DNA of 10,944 bases from Accumulibacter sp. (GTDB taxonomy: Bacteria > Pseudomonadota > Gammaproteobacteria > Burkholderiales > Rhodocyclaceae). The DNA lies in contig JAIRZC010000227.1 of assembly GCA_031267455.1 (NCBI GenBank), positions 1-10,944 on the forward strand, read 5' to 3'. Below the pieces are notes generated by a model. That model was not told the origin of the DNA. It ran no database searches and saw nothing but the letters and a program-made list of their open reading frames with translations. A program made the position numbers and the translations under genes. Shown here piece after piece: positions 1 through 7,943 of this stretch; positions within the stretch are counted from its first letter, which is position 1, and each line of letters opens with the position of its first letter.

Positions 1-710
1 GTGCGGGACAGCAGGCGGCGCATCTCCTCGTCGACCCATTGCTCGGCGAGATCGGTGATCTCTTTGGGCGTCCTGCCCTTCGTATCGATCGGCTCGCCGA
101 TGCTCACGGTGATGACGCCAGGTTCCTTGACGAAGGCGTTCTTCCCCCAGAACATGCCAGCGTTGTGCGCGACCGGAACGACAGGAACACCCGCGTTCAT
201 CGCGAGAAAGGCGCCGCCCCGCTTAAAAGGCCGCTTTTCGCCCGGCGCCGTGCGCGTTCCCTCGGGATAGATGATGACCGAAAGACCGGCGTTCAGCCTT
301 TCCTTCCCCTGGCGCGTGACACGCCGGATCGCATCTTTCCCCGCGTCGCGGTCTATCGAGATCATTTTTGCCGCGGCAAGCCCCCAGCCCAGAAAAGGAA
401 TCATGAGCAAGGATTTCTTCATGACGAAAACGGACGGCGTGAAAAGCGCCTGAAGCACGATCGTTTCCCAGGCGGATTGATGCTTGCAAAGCACGACGCA
501 GGGAACCGTGGGAATCTTCTCGCGGCCGTCGACACGATAATCGAGGCCGATGACCACGCGGCACAGCGCGAGCATGGCCTTATACCAGAGCGACACGATG
601 CGAAAGCGGAAACGGAGTGGCAGGATACCGCCGCACACGACCGCCATGCCGATGGGAATCGTGACAAGGGTCGCGAGAATCAGAAAAAGCAACGAGCGAA
701 TGAGTGCCAT
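1..710 (-). CDS. plsC: 1-acyl-sn-glycerol-3-phosphate acyltransferase (PlsC/LPLAT family), C-terminus cut by window edge
   Basis: The protein would transfer an acyl chain to lysophosphatidic acid to make phosphatidic acid at the inner membrane. About 236 residues are visible. A hydrophobic N-terminal segment covers roughly residues 5-30. The acyltransferase motifs follow in order: an HX4E box (H77, E82) in place of the commoner HX4D, the block ISIDR near 117-121, the EGTR box at 149-152 within YPEGTR, and the VPVVPV block with P178. The ATG at 708-710 shares one base with the gmhB stop (TGATG), and no Shine-Dalgarno sequence is visible, so translation probably couples to gmhB. The family call is secure. 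The exact substrate (lysophosphatidate or another lysophospholipid) is inferred. The stop codon lies outside the window. Confidence 0.93.
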   Translation of the reverse strand, partial: MALIRSLLFLILATLVTIPIGMAVVCGGILPLRFRFRIVSLWYKAMLALCRVVIGLDYRVDGREKIPTVPCVVLCKHQSAWETIVLQALFTPSVFVMKKSLLMIPFLGWGLAAAKMISIDRDAGKDAIRRVTRQGKERLNAGLSVIIYPEGTRTAPGEKRPFKRGGAFLAMNAGVPVVPVAHNAGMFWGKNAFVKEPGVITVSIGEPIDTKGRTPKEITDLAEQWVDEEMRRLLSR

Positions 711-1246
711 CACACGTTCAGAAGATATCCGGCGAAGGCGGACAGATCGTCGAAAACGAGTGTGCCTTCCGGAAGCGGGTGCTCGGCGCGCGTCCTTTCG
801 CCTTTTCCAGTGAGTACCAGTACCGGCCTTGCTCCTGACGCCGCTGCGGCCTGGAGGTCGCGCAACGAATCGCCGACGGCGCAAACCGCCTTGAGATCGA
901 TGTCGAAACGCTCGGCGATGCTCAAGAACAGGCCGGGTTTGGGTTTACGGCATTCGCAGTTCGCCTCGGCGGCGTGCGGGCAATAAAAAATCGCGTCGAT
1001 CCGCGCGCCGAGCGCTTGGAGCGAGTCATGCATCTTGTTGTGGATCGCGTTGAGCGTGTCCATGTCGAAGAGGCCGCGCCCAATGCCCGATTGGTTTGTC
1101 GCGAGAACGATCCGATAGCCGGCTTGCGCCAGTTTCGCGATAGCTTCCAGGCTTCCGGGAATCGCCTCCCACTCATCGGGGGACTTGACGAAATGTTCCG
1201 AATCCCTGTTGATGACGCCGTCGCGGTCGAGGATGACGAGCTTCAT
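710..1246 (-). CDS. gmhB: D-glycero-beta-D-manno-heptose-1,7-bisphosphate 7-phosphatase
   Basis: This HAD-superfamily phosphatase removes the 7-phosphate from heptose bisphosphate in the ADP-heptose pathway that supplies the LPS inner core. The 178 residues match the family's usual size. The nucleophile and acid/base lie in DRDGVIN (D7, D9). Motif II is TNQSG with T50, and the C-terminal acidic motif GDSLRD carries D126 and D130. The zinc site is complete (C89, H91, C97, C99), with a short loop between its two halves compared with E. coli GmhB. The ATG overlaps the glyS stop by four bases (ATGA), and the stop overlaps plsC by one base. Sitting between glyS and plsC is familiar in betaproteobacteria. 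Histidinol-phosphatase-like relatives share the fold, but the zinc loop and context favour GmhB. Confidence 0.95.
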   Translation of the reverse strand: MKLVILDRDGVINRDSEHFVKSPDEWEAIPGSLEAIAKLAQAGYRIVLATNQSGIGRGLFDMDTLNAIHNKMHDSLQALGARIDAIFYCPHAAEANCECRKPKPGLFLSIAERFDIDLKAVCAVGDSLRDLQAAAASGARPVLVLTGKGERTRAEHPLPEGTLVFDDLSAFAGYLLNV

Positions 1247-3363
1247 ACGCCGAGCCTGGAAATGTCGGCGACGGCGTTAAGTAAGCCGAATAGCGAAGCG
1301 AGCAGGGAAAGACGGTTCGACCGAACATCCGGGTCTTCGGCGTTGACCATCACCCTATCGAAAAAACGGTCGACGTCGGCGCGCACCCCTGCGAGCGCGG
1401 CGAGCGCGGCGGCGTAGTCCATTGCCTCGATGCGCGAGGCGATTATCGGAGTGAGCGCTTGCACGCGCGCGAAAAGCGCTCTTTCCGCCTCGTCCCTAAA
1501 CAGTTCCGGGCGCGGGGGCAGTCGTTTCGCCCCATCTTCTCCGGCTTTTCTGAGAATGTTCCCGATGCGCTTGTTTGCGGCGGAAAGCGCAAGCGCTTCC
1601 GGCAGTTGCAGGAATTTGCGCACCGCGGCAAGTTTTTCCGGGATGGAATCGATTCGCGTTGGACGCAAAGCGAGAACGGCTTCGATGACCTCGAAAGAAT
1701 GGGCGGCGTCTTTCAAGAGACCACGCAGGCGCTCATAAATGAAATCCGGCAGCGTATCCTCCGTGGGTTCCGTCAAAACACCCTCTTTGAAACCAGAACG
1801 TGCCTCGACGATCAGTTCGGCGAGGTCGAGCGGCAGCGGCGTTTCCATCAGGATGCGCAGAACGCCGATCGCGGCGCGGCGCAGGCTGAACGGATCCTTT
1901 TCACCCGTTGGAAACTGCCCAATGCCGAAGAAACCGGTCAATGCGTCGAGACGGTCCGCCAGGGCGACCGCGCAAGCAACGCGGGTCTCCGGGAGCGCGT
2001 CACCCGAAAAACGCGGCAGGTAATGCGCCCGAATCGCATCCGCCACCTCCGCGTCCTCACCGTCGTGCAGCGCGTAATGACGCCCCATGACGCCCTGAAG
2101 CTCTGGAAATTCGCCAACCATGTCGGTAACGAGATCGGTTTTGGCGAGGCGCGCCGCGCGCTTTGCGGCATTTACGCGCGCGGCGTTTTCGCCGAGGCGA
2201 ACGGCAATCTTCCCGGCAAGCGCCTCGAGGCGCGCGGCGCGCTCACGCAGTGACCCAAGGCGGTTGTGGTAGACGACGTCTTTGAGTCGGGCGACTCGCG
2301 AATCCAGCGTCGTCCGGCGATCACGATCGAAGAAGAAACGCGCGTCCTCGAGGCGAGGACGCACGACGCGCGCGTTGCCACCGACGATGTATTTCGGATC
2401 GGCGACTTCCATGTTCGAGACGATCAGGAATTTGTTGATGAGCCGCCGCGACGCGTCGAAGAGCGGAAAATACTTCTGATTCCGCTGCATCGTCAGGATC
2501 AGGCATTCGTGGGGCACGTCGAGGAATTTTTCCTCGAACTCGCCGACATAGACGACAGGCCATTCGACGAGCGCGGTCACTTCATCGAGCAGGGTGCCGG
2601 AAAGCTCGACGCTTGCGCAAAGTTCCGTCGCATTCGCATCGATCTGCGCCACGATCCGAAGGCGACGCTCATCAAAAGCGGCGAGAACCCGCCCATCGCG
2701 CCTCAATATTTCAGCATAATCACCCGCGCTGGTAATGACGATATCGCCTTGCCGGCCGGTTTTCGAGAGAAAGCGATGACCGCGCGTCCGTCCGCGGCTC
2801 GAAAGCCCGAGCACCTGGCCGGGAACGACGCGATCTCCATGGAGAAGAATCAATCCGTGCGCCGGGCGCGCAAACGCGCGGTCGCCGCTTTCCGCCGTTC
2901 CCCATCGCATGATTTTCGGAATCGGGAGTTTTTTGAGCGCTTCGGCAACGATGGCGCCAAGAATATCGTCGAGCCGCGCGCCCGCGACCTTCGCTTTGTA
3001 AAACAGGGATTCGCTTTTACCGTCACTACGCCTTTCAAAATTCGCAACTTCGGCAAGCGGAACACCGCGCGCCTCGAGCTTCTTTTTCAGCGTGGGCGTC
3101 GGATGTCCGTCCGCGCCGAAAGCCACGGAAACAGGCAGGATTTTTTCTTCGACGATGCGATCGTTGGCGCGATCAGCGACATTTCGCACCAGGACGGCAA
3201 GGCGGCGCGGCGAAGCAAAAGCCACGGCATCCGAAGCGCCCTGGATGAGGCCGCTACGTTCAAGCGCGCCGACGATTTCGCTGCGGAAAGCCTCGCCAAG
3301 CCGGGGAAGCGCCATCGGAGGCAATTCCTCCGCCAAGATTTCGACGAGCAGCGGCGCATTCAT
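1243..3363 (-). CDS. glyS: Glycyl-tRNA synthetase beta subunit
   Basis: This is the beta subunit of the alpha2beta2 glycyl-tRNA synthetase, which binds tRNA-Gly in the cytoplasm. The 706 residues are typical of the family. Recognisable blocks are the start [22 protein letters not shown] near 193-198, [11 protein letters not shown] near 335-345, [11 protein letters not shown] at 414-424 in the HD-like middle region, KDPFSLRRA at 489-497, and a C-terminal DALR-type anticodon-binding region ending in DRVMV...R.NRLSLL. The open frame extends 59 codons upstream, but that part lies inside glyQ and resembles no GlyS N-terminus. I therefore chose the ATG at 3361-3363, which overlaps the glyQ stop as ATGA and has a GGGG-containing purine stretch upstream. 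The stop overlaps the gmhB start in the same way. Confidence 0.97.
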   Translation of the reverse strand: MNAPLLVEILAEELPPMALPRLGEAFRSEIVGALERSGLIQGASDAVAFASPRRLAVLVRNVADRANDRIVEEKILPVSVAFGADGHPTPTLKKKLEARGVPLAEVANFERRSDGKSESLFYKAKVAGARLDDILGAIVAEALKKLPIPKIMRWGTAESGDRAFARPAHGLILLHGDRVVPGQVLGLSSRGRTRGHRFLSKTGRQGDIVITSAGDYAEILRRDGRVLAAFDERRLRIVAQIDANATELCASVELSGTLLDEVTALVEWPVVYVGEFEEKFLDVPHECLILTMQRNQKYFPLFDASRRLINKFLIVSNMEVADPKYIVGGNARVVRPRLEDARFFFDRDRRTTLDSRVARLKDVVYHNRLGSLRERAARLEALAGKIAVRLGENAARVNAAKRAARLAKTDLVTDMVGEFPELQGVMGRHYALHDGEDAEVADAIRAHYLPRFSGDALPETRVACAVALADRLDALTGFFGIGQFPTGEKDPFSLRRAAIGVLRILMETPLPLDLAELIVEARSGFKEGVLTEPTEDTLPDFIYERLRGLLKDAAHSFEVIEAVLALRPTRIDSIPEKLAAVRKFLQLPEALALSAANKRIGNILRKAGEDGAKRLPPRPELFRDEAERALFARVQALTPIIASRIEAMDYAAALAALAGVRADVDRFFDRVMVNAEDPDVRSNRLSLLASLFGLLNAVADISRLGV

Positions 3364-4268
3364 TCCACACACCCCTTTCCGAGGATGTCGCGGCATATCG
3401 GAAAGCCGAGCGCTTCGCGCGATGCGTAGTACGATTTGGCGACTTCGCGCGCCAGAACGCGGATTCGTCCGATGTAGGCCGCGCGCTCGGTTACCGAGAT
3501 GGATCCGCGCGCGTCGAGCAGGTTGAAGCAATGTGAACATTTCATGACATGTTCATAGGCCGGCAAGGTAAGCGAAAGCTCTATCAGGCGCCTGGCTTCC
3601 GACTCATGGTCGGAAAAATGCCGAAAGAGTATTTCGGGACTGGAATGCTCGAAATTGTATTTCGACTGCTCGACTTCGTTCTGATGATATACGTCGCCGT
3701 AGGTCAAACGCGACCCCGAACGTTCCGACCAGACGAGGTCGAAAACGTTCTCGACGCCCTGCAGATACATCGCCAGACGCTCGAGACCGTAGGTAATTTC
3801 GCCGAGCACCGGTCGACACGCCAGCGAACCGACTTCCTGAAAATACGTAAACTGGGTGATTTCCATGCCATCGAGCCAGACTTCCCATCCGAGACCCCAC
3901 GCGCCGAGCGTCGGCGACTCCCAATCGTCCTCGACGAAGCGCGTATCGTGTTCCGAAAGATCGACCCCAAGAACTTCGAGCGACTGAAGGTAAAGCTCCT
4001 GGATATCGTCGGGCGAGGGCTTCAGGACGACCTGGAATTGATAATAGTGTTGCAGGCGGTTCGGATTAACGCCGTAACGACCATCCCTGGGGCGGCGCGA
4101 CGGTTGGACGTAGGCGGCGCTCCACGGTTCCGGGCCGATTGCGCGGAGGAAGGTCGCCGTGTGAAAAGTGCCCGCGCCGACCTCGATGTCATAAGGCTGG
4201 AGCAAGACGCACCCTTGCTTTCCCCAGAAATGCTGGAGACGCAGAATGACTTCTTGGAAGGTGAGCAT
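3360..4268 (-). CDS. glyQ: Glycyl-tRNA synthetase alpha subunit
   Basis: This is the catalytic class II subunit that activates glycine with ATP and works with GlyS. With the ATG at 4266-4268 the protein is 302 residues, against about 303 in E. coli. Strongly conserved blocks include [10 protein letters not shown] near the N-terminus, [29 protein letters not shown] (motif 2-like), [38 protein letters not shown] and [18 protein letters not shown]. An in-frame TTG 21 bases upstream would add seven residues with no family counterpart, so I rejected it. No good Shine-Dalgarno sequence precedes the ATG. It is the first gene of glyQ-glyS-gmhB-plsC and overlaps glyS by four bases. In many betaproteobacteria the upstream neighbour is lnt; here it is trpC. 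Confidence 0.97.
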   Translation of the reverse strand: MLTFQEVILRLQHFWGKQGCVLLQPYDIEVGAGTFHTATFLRAIGPEPWSAAYVQPSRRPRDGRYGVNPNRLQHYYQFQVVLKPSPDDIQELYLQSLEVLGVDLSEHDTRFVEDDWESPTLGAWGLGWEVWLDGMEITQFTYFQEVGSLACRPVLGEITYGLERLAMYLQGVENVFDLVWSERSGSRLTYGDVYHQNEVEQSKYNFEHSSPEILFRHFSDHESEARRLIELSLTLPAYEHVMKCSHCFNLLDARGSISVTERAAYIGRIRVLAREVAKSYYASREALGFPICRDILGKGCVE

Positions 4269-4295
4269 AGAGCGACCGTGAAAGTCCAAAATTCA

Positions 4296-4325
4296 ATTCT
4301 ACTTTGAAAAACCGGCGCGCGCCAA
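4296..4325 (-). promoter_or_regulatory. Possible sigma-70 promoter for glyQ
   Basis: Read on the minus strand, TTGGCG (4320-4325) and TAGAAT (4296-4301) are 18 bases apart. They match the -35 consensus at 4 of 6 bases and the -10 at 5 of 6. The -10 lies about 28 bases before the glyQ ATG in the only AT-rich stretch between trpC and glyQ. The -35 falls inside the terminator-like stem. This is pattern matching only, so confidence is low. Confidence 0.35.
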
Positions 4326-4343
4326 AGGAGCGCGCGAACGCCG
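4307..4343 (-). terminator. Possible Rho-independent terminator after trpC
   Basis: On the minus strand, CGCGCGC and GCGCGCG form a 7-bp stem with a 7-base loop (TCCTTTG). An outer CGG/CCG pair can extend it across a bulge, and five T residues follow (4307-4311). It starts about 12 bases after the trpC stop and would separate trpDC from glyQ. GCGCGC words are common in this genome, so the stem could partly be chance. Confidence 0.45.
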
Positions 4344-4354
4344 AAAACACGCTT

Positions 4355-5149
4355 TCAAGAGAACAACGCCTCGAGGGCTTCTCCAGGGTTTTTGGCGCGC
4401 ATGAATGCTTCACCGACGAGGAAGGCGCCGACGCCGGCTTCGCGCATTCGACGTACGTCATCCGGCGTCAGGATGCCACTTTCGGTCACGGCCAGCCGGT
4501 CGGGGGGAAGCAACGCAAAGAGGTCGATGGTCGTTTGCAGATCGACGCCGAAGGTTCGCAGATCGCGGTTGTTGATGCCGACCAACGGCGTTTCGAGGCG
4601 CAGCGCGGCGTCGATTTCTTCCGGGCAGTGTGTCTCGACGAGAACATCGAGGCCGAAAGAAAACGCCTCGGCTTCGAGCGCTTTCAGTCTCTCGAAATCG
4701 AGCGCGGCGGCAATCAGCAGGATGGCGTCGGCGCCCATCGCGCGGGTTTCGGCGATCTGATAAGGGTCGACGATGAAGTCCTTGCGAAGAACGGGCAGCG
4801 CGCACGTGGCGCGCGCGGAGCGAAGAAAATCCGGCGCGCCCTGGAAAAACTCCCGGTCGGTGATTACGGAGAGACAGGCCGCGCCATGCGCTTCGTAATC
4901 CGCAGCGATCCTTTCAGGCGCGAAATCATCGCGCAATACCCCTTTCGACGGGCTGGCCCTTTTGATTTCGGCGATTACCGCCGGCCGGCCGGTTGCGATT
5001 TTTCGGCGGAGCGCGTGGATAAAGCCACGTGGAGGCGGTTGTTTCTTCGCTTCTTCCCGAAGCTCTTTTTCGGGCGCGCGCGCCTTGGCCGCGTCAACTT
5101 CCCTGCGCTTGACGGCCAGAATACGGTCCAGGATGTCTGGAAGCGTCAT
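4355..5149 (-). CDS. trpC: Indole-3-glycerol phosphate synthase
   Basis: TrpC closes the indole ring: CdRP is converted to indole-3-glycerol phosphate with loss of CO2 and water, in tryptophan synthesis. The 264-residue single-domain protein is a normal length and is not fused to TrpF. Family residues are present along the TIM barrel: E61 and K63 in [12 protein letters not shown]123 in [13 protein letters not shown]172 in VLVETH, N193 in GINNRDL, and the late TESGI block. The ATG overlaps the trpD stop as ATGA. A terminator-like stem follows the stop, so trpC is probably the last gene of its transcript and separate from the glyQ operon. No trpF, trpB or trpA is seen nearby. Confidence 0.97.
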   Translation of the reverse strand: MTLPDILDRILAVKRREVDAAKARAPEKELREEAKKQPPPRGFIHALRRKIATGRPAVIAEIKRASPSKGVLRDDFAPERIAADYEAHGAACLSVITDREFFQGAPDFLRSARATCALPVLRKDFIVDPYQIAETRAMGADAILLIAAALDFERLKALEAEAFSFGLDVLVETHCPEEIDAALRLETPLVGINNRDLRTFGVDLQTTIDLFALLPPDRLAVTESGILTPDDVRRMREAGVGAFLVGEAFMRAKNPGEALEALFS

Positions 5150-6180
5150 GCCGTCGCGAACCTTCGCGTGAAGCGCGCGAATTCGTCGAGCTTGGCGCGC
5201 GCCGCGCCGCTGGCAATGGTTTCGCGCGCTTTCAGAATACCCTCGCGAATCGTTTCGACAGCGTTCGCCGCGTAAAGCGCGACGCCCGCGTTGAAAACGA
5301 CGATTTCGAGCGCCGTTCCGGGCGTGTTGCCCAGCGCCAAAAGCAGTTTGTCTTTCGATTCCTGGGCATTCTCGACGCGCAGCGTTCGGTTGGACGCCAT
5401 GGCAAGTCCAAAATCTTCCGGATGAATTTCGTATTCGGTAACGAGGCCGTCTTTTAGTTCGCCAACCATCGTTGCCGCGCCGAGCGAGACTTCGTCCATG
5501 CCATCCCTGCCGTAAACGACGAGGACATGTTCCGCGCCGAGACGCTCCATGACGCGCACGAGAATGCCGACGAGATCGGGGTGGAAGACGCCGAGCAGCG
5601 AATTTGGCGCGCCCGCCGGGTTGGTCAGAGGGCCGAGGATATTGAACAGCGTCCGGACGCCCATTTCACGCCGTATCGGCGCGACGTTTTTCATCGCGAG
5701 GTGATGGTTGGGGGCGTACATGAAACCGATACCGGTCGCCTCAAGACATTTGGCAACCTGTTCGGGAGTCAGATCGATGTTGACGCCAAGCGCCTCCAGC
5801 GCATCGGCGCTACCCGAACTCGACGAGACACTCCGGCCGCCGTGCTTTGCGACACGCGCGCCTGATGCCGCGACGACGAACATCGACGCCGTCGAGATGT
5901 TGAAGCTGCGCGCGCCGTCTCCGCCCGTTCCGACGACGTCGACGAAATTTCGTTTATCCGCGATTTCGACTTGCGCCGACATTTCGCGCATGACTCGCGC
6001 CGCTGCGGTGATTTCACCGACCGTTTCCTTCTTGACCCGAAGACCGGTAACTATTGCCGCCACCATCAGCGGCGAGATTTCGCCGCGCATGATCTGGCGC
6101 ATCAGTTCGAGCATTTCATCATGAAAAATCTCGCGGTGCTCGATAACCCGCACCAGCGCTTCCTGTGGCGTAATCGTCAT
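5146..6180 (-). CDS. trpD: Anthranilate phosphoribosyltransferase
   Basis: TrpD joins anthranilate to PRPP, giving phosphoribosyl-anthranilate. The 344-residue protein is full length. It has the PRPP-binding glycine loop GTGGDG at 84-89, NIST at 94-97, KHGGR at 112-116, the NHH pair near 158-160, and the Mg-binding D229-E230 in DGMDE. The N-terminus ([20 protein letters not shown]) and the [11 protein letters not shown] block closely match betaproteobacterial TrpD from memory. The start is supported by AGGAGGG four bases before the ATG. It is translationally coupled to trpC. The anthranilate synthase genes trpE and trpG, which usually lie directly upstream in betaproteobacteria, are absent, and rpe precedes it instead. 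Confidence 0.97.
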   Translation of the reverse strand: MTITPQEALVRVIEHREIFHDEMLELMRQIMRGEISPLMVAAIVTGLRVKKETVGEITAAARVMREMSAQVEIADKRNFVDVVGTGGDGARSFNISTASMFVVAASGARVAKHGGRSVSSSSGSADALEALGVNIDLTPEQVAKCLEATGIGFMYAPNHHLAMKNVAPIRREMGVRTLFNILGPLTNPAGAPNSLLGVFHPDLVGILVRVMERLGAEHVLVVYGRDGMDEVSLGAATMVGELKDGLVTEYEIHPEDFGLAMASNRTLRVENAQESKDKLLLALGNTPGTALEIVVFNAGVALYAANAVETIREGILKARETIASGAARAKLDEFARFTRRFATA

Positions 6181-6321
6181 TTATCCCTCCTGTTTTCCCC
6201 GGTCTCAAGCGCCGGGACGAATCATTTCATTTCAAATAGATCGTGGTCGACTTCGCCTCCGCGCAACGCGGATCGGCCTCATTGTCAAACGCATCCGCCC
6301 CCTCGCGGATCGAGGCTTCTC
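6181..6321 (-). other. rpe-trpD intergenic region with RBS and small hairpin
   Basis: A strong Shine-Dalgarno AGGAGGG lies at 6185-6191. Just upstream, CCCGG (6198-6202) and CCGGG (6212-6216) can form a 5-bp stem with a 9-base loop. Further upstream an ATCCGC/GCGGAT pair (6292-6308) could fold, and a TTGACA hexamer follows it on the minus strand, but I find no good -10 at the right distance. The minus strand contains no TGG codons in this region, so there is no Trp-rich leader peptide and no classic attenuator. Confidence 0.5.
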
Positions 6322-7020
6322 TTACCCGCTCCGGACTTTCGCGAGTTCGGCGCGGAACGCGCCGAGGATCGAATTGTAATGGTGCGGATCATCCCCTCTC
6401 CTTGCGCCGAAAATCCCCGAACCAGCGACGAAAGTATCCGCGCCCGCCCGCGCGATTTCGGCGATGTTTCCAACTTTTACGCCCCCATCGATCTCCAGGC
6501 GAATCTCGCGCCCCGTCTCGCGTGCGTGGGCATCGATTTTCGAACGCGCTTTTTCCAGCTTGCGCAGGACGGACGGAATGAACATCTGGCCGCCGAAACC
6601 CGGGTTGACACTCATCAGAAGGACGAGGTCCACCTTGTCCATTTCGTAATCCAATACGTCGAGCGACGTCGCGGGATTGAAAACGAGGCCGGCGCGGCAG
6701 CCTAGGCTGCGAATCAGCGCCAAGCTGCGGTCGATGTGCCGTGAGGCCTCGGGATGAAAGGTGATGAAATCGGCGCCCGCTTCGGCGAACCCGGCAATGA
6801 GGCCGTCTACCGGCTCGACCATCAGGTGTACATCGATCGGCGCGCGCGTCAACGGTCTGATCGCCTTGCAAACCATCGGCCCGACCGTCAGATTGGGAAC
6901 ATAATGGCCGTCCATGACGTCAAAGTGAATCCAGTCCGCGCCGGAAGCGAGAACATCGGCGACTTCTTCCCCCAGCCGGGTGAAATCGGCCGAAAGCAGA
7001 CTGGGCGCAATGAGAAACAT
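6322..7020 (-). CDS. rpe: Ribulose-phosphate 3-epimerase
   Basis: Rpe interconverts ribulose 5-phosphate and xylulose 5-phosphate in the pentose phosphate or Calvin pathways. The 232 residues are a normal length. The start [10 protein letters not shown] is typical. Metal and catalytic residues sit in [13 protein letters not shown] (H32, D34), DVHLMV (H65) and LEIDGG (D178). The phosphate-binding blocks SVNPGFGGQ (137-145) and the late VAGSGIFG are present. In many betaproteobacteria rpe heads rpe-gph-trpE-trpG-trpD-trpC. The rpe-trp association remains here, but the three middle genes are missing. No clear Shine-Dalgarno sequence precedes the ATG. Nothing suggests the gene is damaged. Confidence 0.96.
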   Translation of the reverse strand: MFLIAPSLLSADFTRLGEEVADVLASGADWIHFDVMDGHYVPNLTVGPMVCKAIRPLTRAPIDVHLMVEPVDGLIAGFAEAGADFITFHPEASRHIDRSLALIRSLGCRAGLVFNPATSLDVLDYEMDKVDLVLLMSVNPGFGGQMFIPSVLRKLEKARSKIDAHARETGREIRLEIDGGVKVGNIAEIARAGADTFVAGSGIFGARRGDDPHHYNSILGAFRAELAKVRSG

Positions 7021-7044
7021 GACGAGTGTTCGAAAATAAAGGGG

Positions 7045-7088
7045 ATTCTAACTCAGAAAGCGTATCGTGCCGCGCTCGCGGCGCTTTC
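7045..7088 (-). promoter_or_regulatory. Possible rpe promoter region with inverted repeat
   Basis: On the minus strand a TAGAAT hexamer (7045-7050) lies about 25 bases before the rpe ATG. No good -35 is found at 16-18 bases. Where a -35 would sit there is an inverted repeat, GAAAGCG (7056-7062) and CGCTTTC (7082-7088). Nested inside is a second palindrome, GCCGCG-CT-CGCGGC (7069-7082), which shares one base with the outer arm. This could be an operator or simply a GC hairpin. The evidence is sequence symmetry only. Confidence 0.35.
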
Positions 7089-7187
7089 CGCGCGCGAGCT
7101 TCTGTATCTGTCCGGATTTGCGGCGCATAATCCAGCCAGCCCTGCCGATCCTTTTCGAGAGGAAGAAAGAGCCGGAGACATCTGCCG

Positions 7188-7247
7188 CCCCCTCTTGTGG
7201 GTGGAAGAACCGCGGGCGCTTGCCGTCCCCTCTCCACTTGTGGGAGG
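7188..7247. repeat. Two related CCCCTC/TTGTGGG intergenic repeat copies, one with a hairpin
   Basis: At 7229-7247 CCTC-T-CCAC, TT, GTGG-GAGG forms a hairpin of eight pairs with one bulged T. A second, shorter copy at 7188-7205 (CCCCCTCTTGTGGGTGGA) looks like the same element with internal deletions. The pattern recalls the CCCTCTCC...GGAGAGGG intergenic repeats found widely in proteobacterial genomes. No protein is supported in 7089-7390. Confidence 0.5.
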
Positions 7248-7280
7248 TGGAGCGGGGAAGAAAGCGGAGCATGCTAAAGC

Positions 7281-7311
7281 GCCCGCGAAGCGGGCCGGCT
7301 TTGCAAAGCCG
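7281..7311. repeat. Two adjacent perfect hairpins
   Basis: GCCCGC-GAA-GCGGGC (7281-7295) is followed with no gap by the perfect 16-base palindrome CGGCTTTGCAAAGCCG (7296-7311). The pair resembles a palindromic intergenic unit or a terminator without a T-run. It lies between the truncated transposase and rpe. No gene reads into it convincingly, so a repeat-family explanation is favoured. Confidence 0.55.
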
Positions 7312-7396
7312 ACCGTGGGGAATTGGGGCGGGCGAGGGTCGGAGAAAGAAGTCCCGGCGTCTTACTGCCAGTTGGCCGCGAGGATAGGTGCGATAT

Positions 7397-7736
7397 CCCC
7401 CGGGTTTCGAGCAGCCGCCTGAACTTCAGCAGCGTGGTCGCATCCGGTGCCGACTCCCGCGACAGATCAATCCCCACAGATCGCCTGACTGTCGTAGAGC
7501 GCATTCTCCATCCCTTCATCCGACAGGCCGAAGCACTGCTGGGCCACGTACATCCGCAGCATCCGCAACACGCCGACCGGCGGGCGCCTCCGCCCTTCGC
7601 CCTTGGGGTAGAACGGCTCAATCTCCGTTTCCAGTACCGCCCATGGCGTGACCGCGTGGATTCCGCCAGGGAAACGGTCACGCCGCGTCAGCTTCTTCTT
7701 TGCGGCGTACTCCAGGTCAGAAAAGCTCGATTGCAT
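7397..7736 (-). pseudogene. IS5-family transposase, N-terminal remnant, frameshifted and truncated
   Basis: From the ATG at 7736 the first frame gives MQSSFSDLEYAAKKK..., then VTPWAVLETEIEPFYPKGEGRR, RPPVGVLRMLRMYVAQQCFGLSDEGMENALYDSQAI. This is a recognisable DUF772 N-terminal region of IS5-family transposases. Near 7480 the frame breaks, and the expected continuation SVGIDLSRESAPDATTLLKFRRLLET appears in another frame, so a small deletion has removed the joint residues. After about 7397 the similarity stops. The catalytic DDE core, roughly two thirds of a normal transposase, is absent, so no active enzyme can be made. The family assignment is good; the exact break points are approximate. 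Confidence 0.8.
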
Positions 7737-7825
7737 CGATCAGGGGCTCGCGAAGGAGAAAGTACAAGCATTATCGCACTTGGCCGGGTAGGGCAGGGGC
7801 ATGAAATAAAGCAGTGCTTCCCTAA
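7397..7825 (-). mobile_element. Remnant of an IS5-family insertion sequence with one end preserved
   Basis: Upstream of the transposase remnant, the minus strand reads TTAG followed by GGGAAGCACTGCTTTATT (starting at 7821). This resembles the terminal inverted repeat of IS5-type elements, which insert at YTAR targets. The TTAG at 7822-7825 would be one copy of the target site. I find no matching inverted repeat or TTAG at the other side, so the distal end has been lost. Inference from memory of IS5 ends. Confidence 0.55.
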
Positions 7826-7872
7826 TTGCGCGAGCTTCCAAAGATGTGTATTCTCACCTCGTTTACAGAAAC

Positions 7873-7940
7873 CCAACTCCAGTTGGACTTTCCCCTTCAG
7901 GGGCTAATCGCGCGCGGGAGGCTCGTGCCCCCTTCCGCGC
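7873..7940. other. Cluster of three consecutive hairpins upstream of the esterase gene
   Basis: Three stems follow each other: CCAACT-CC-AGTTGG (7873-7886), CCCC-TTCA-GGGG (7892-7903), and GCGCGGGAGG / CCTTCCGCGC (7912-7921 with 7931-7940, one G-U pair, 9-base loop). Nothing coding is supported here. They could be a structured 5' leader of the esterase mRNA, a small RNA, or repeat debris next to the IS end. The function is unknown. Confidence 0.45.
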
Positions 7941-7943
7941 ATT

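Noticed and set aside
39..986. Long plus-strand open frame (315 codons) opposite plsC and gmhB
   Set aside because: Its composition is that of a GC-rich antisense frame, it matches no family, and both genes beneath it carry full sets of catalytic motifs.
2266..3429. 387-codon plus-strand open frame opposite glyS
   Set aside because: It lies entirely antisense to glyS and the end of glyQ, has no recognisable domain, and is explained by the codon bias of the real genes.
3364..3540. 59-codon N-terminal extension of glyS
   Set aside because: It lies inside glyQ and does not resemble any GlyS N-terminus. The internal ATG gives the family start and an ATGA overlap.
4269..4289. TTG start for glyQ
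   Set aside because: The seven extra residues have no counterpart in GlyQ, and there is no better ribosome binding site.
4304..5275. 323-codon plus-strand open frame opposite trpC
   Set aside because: It is an antisense shadow of trpC and the end of trpD with no recognisable motif.
6181..6321. Tryptophan attenuator or leader peptide before trpD
   Set aside because: There are no TGG codons on the coding strand of this spacer and no terminator followed by a T-run.
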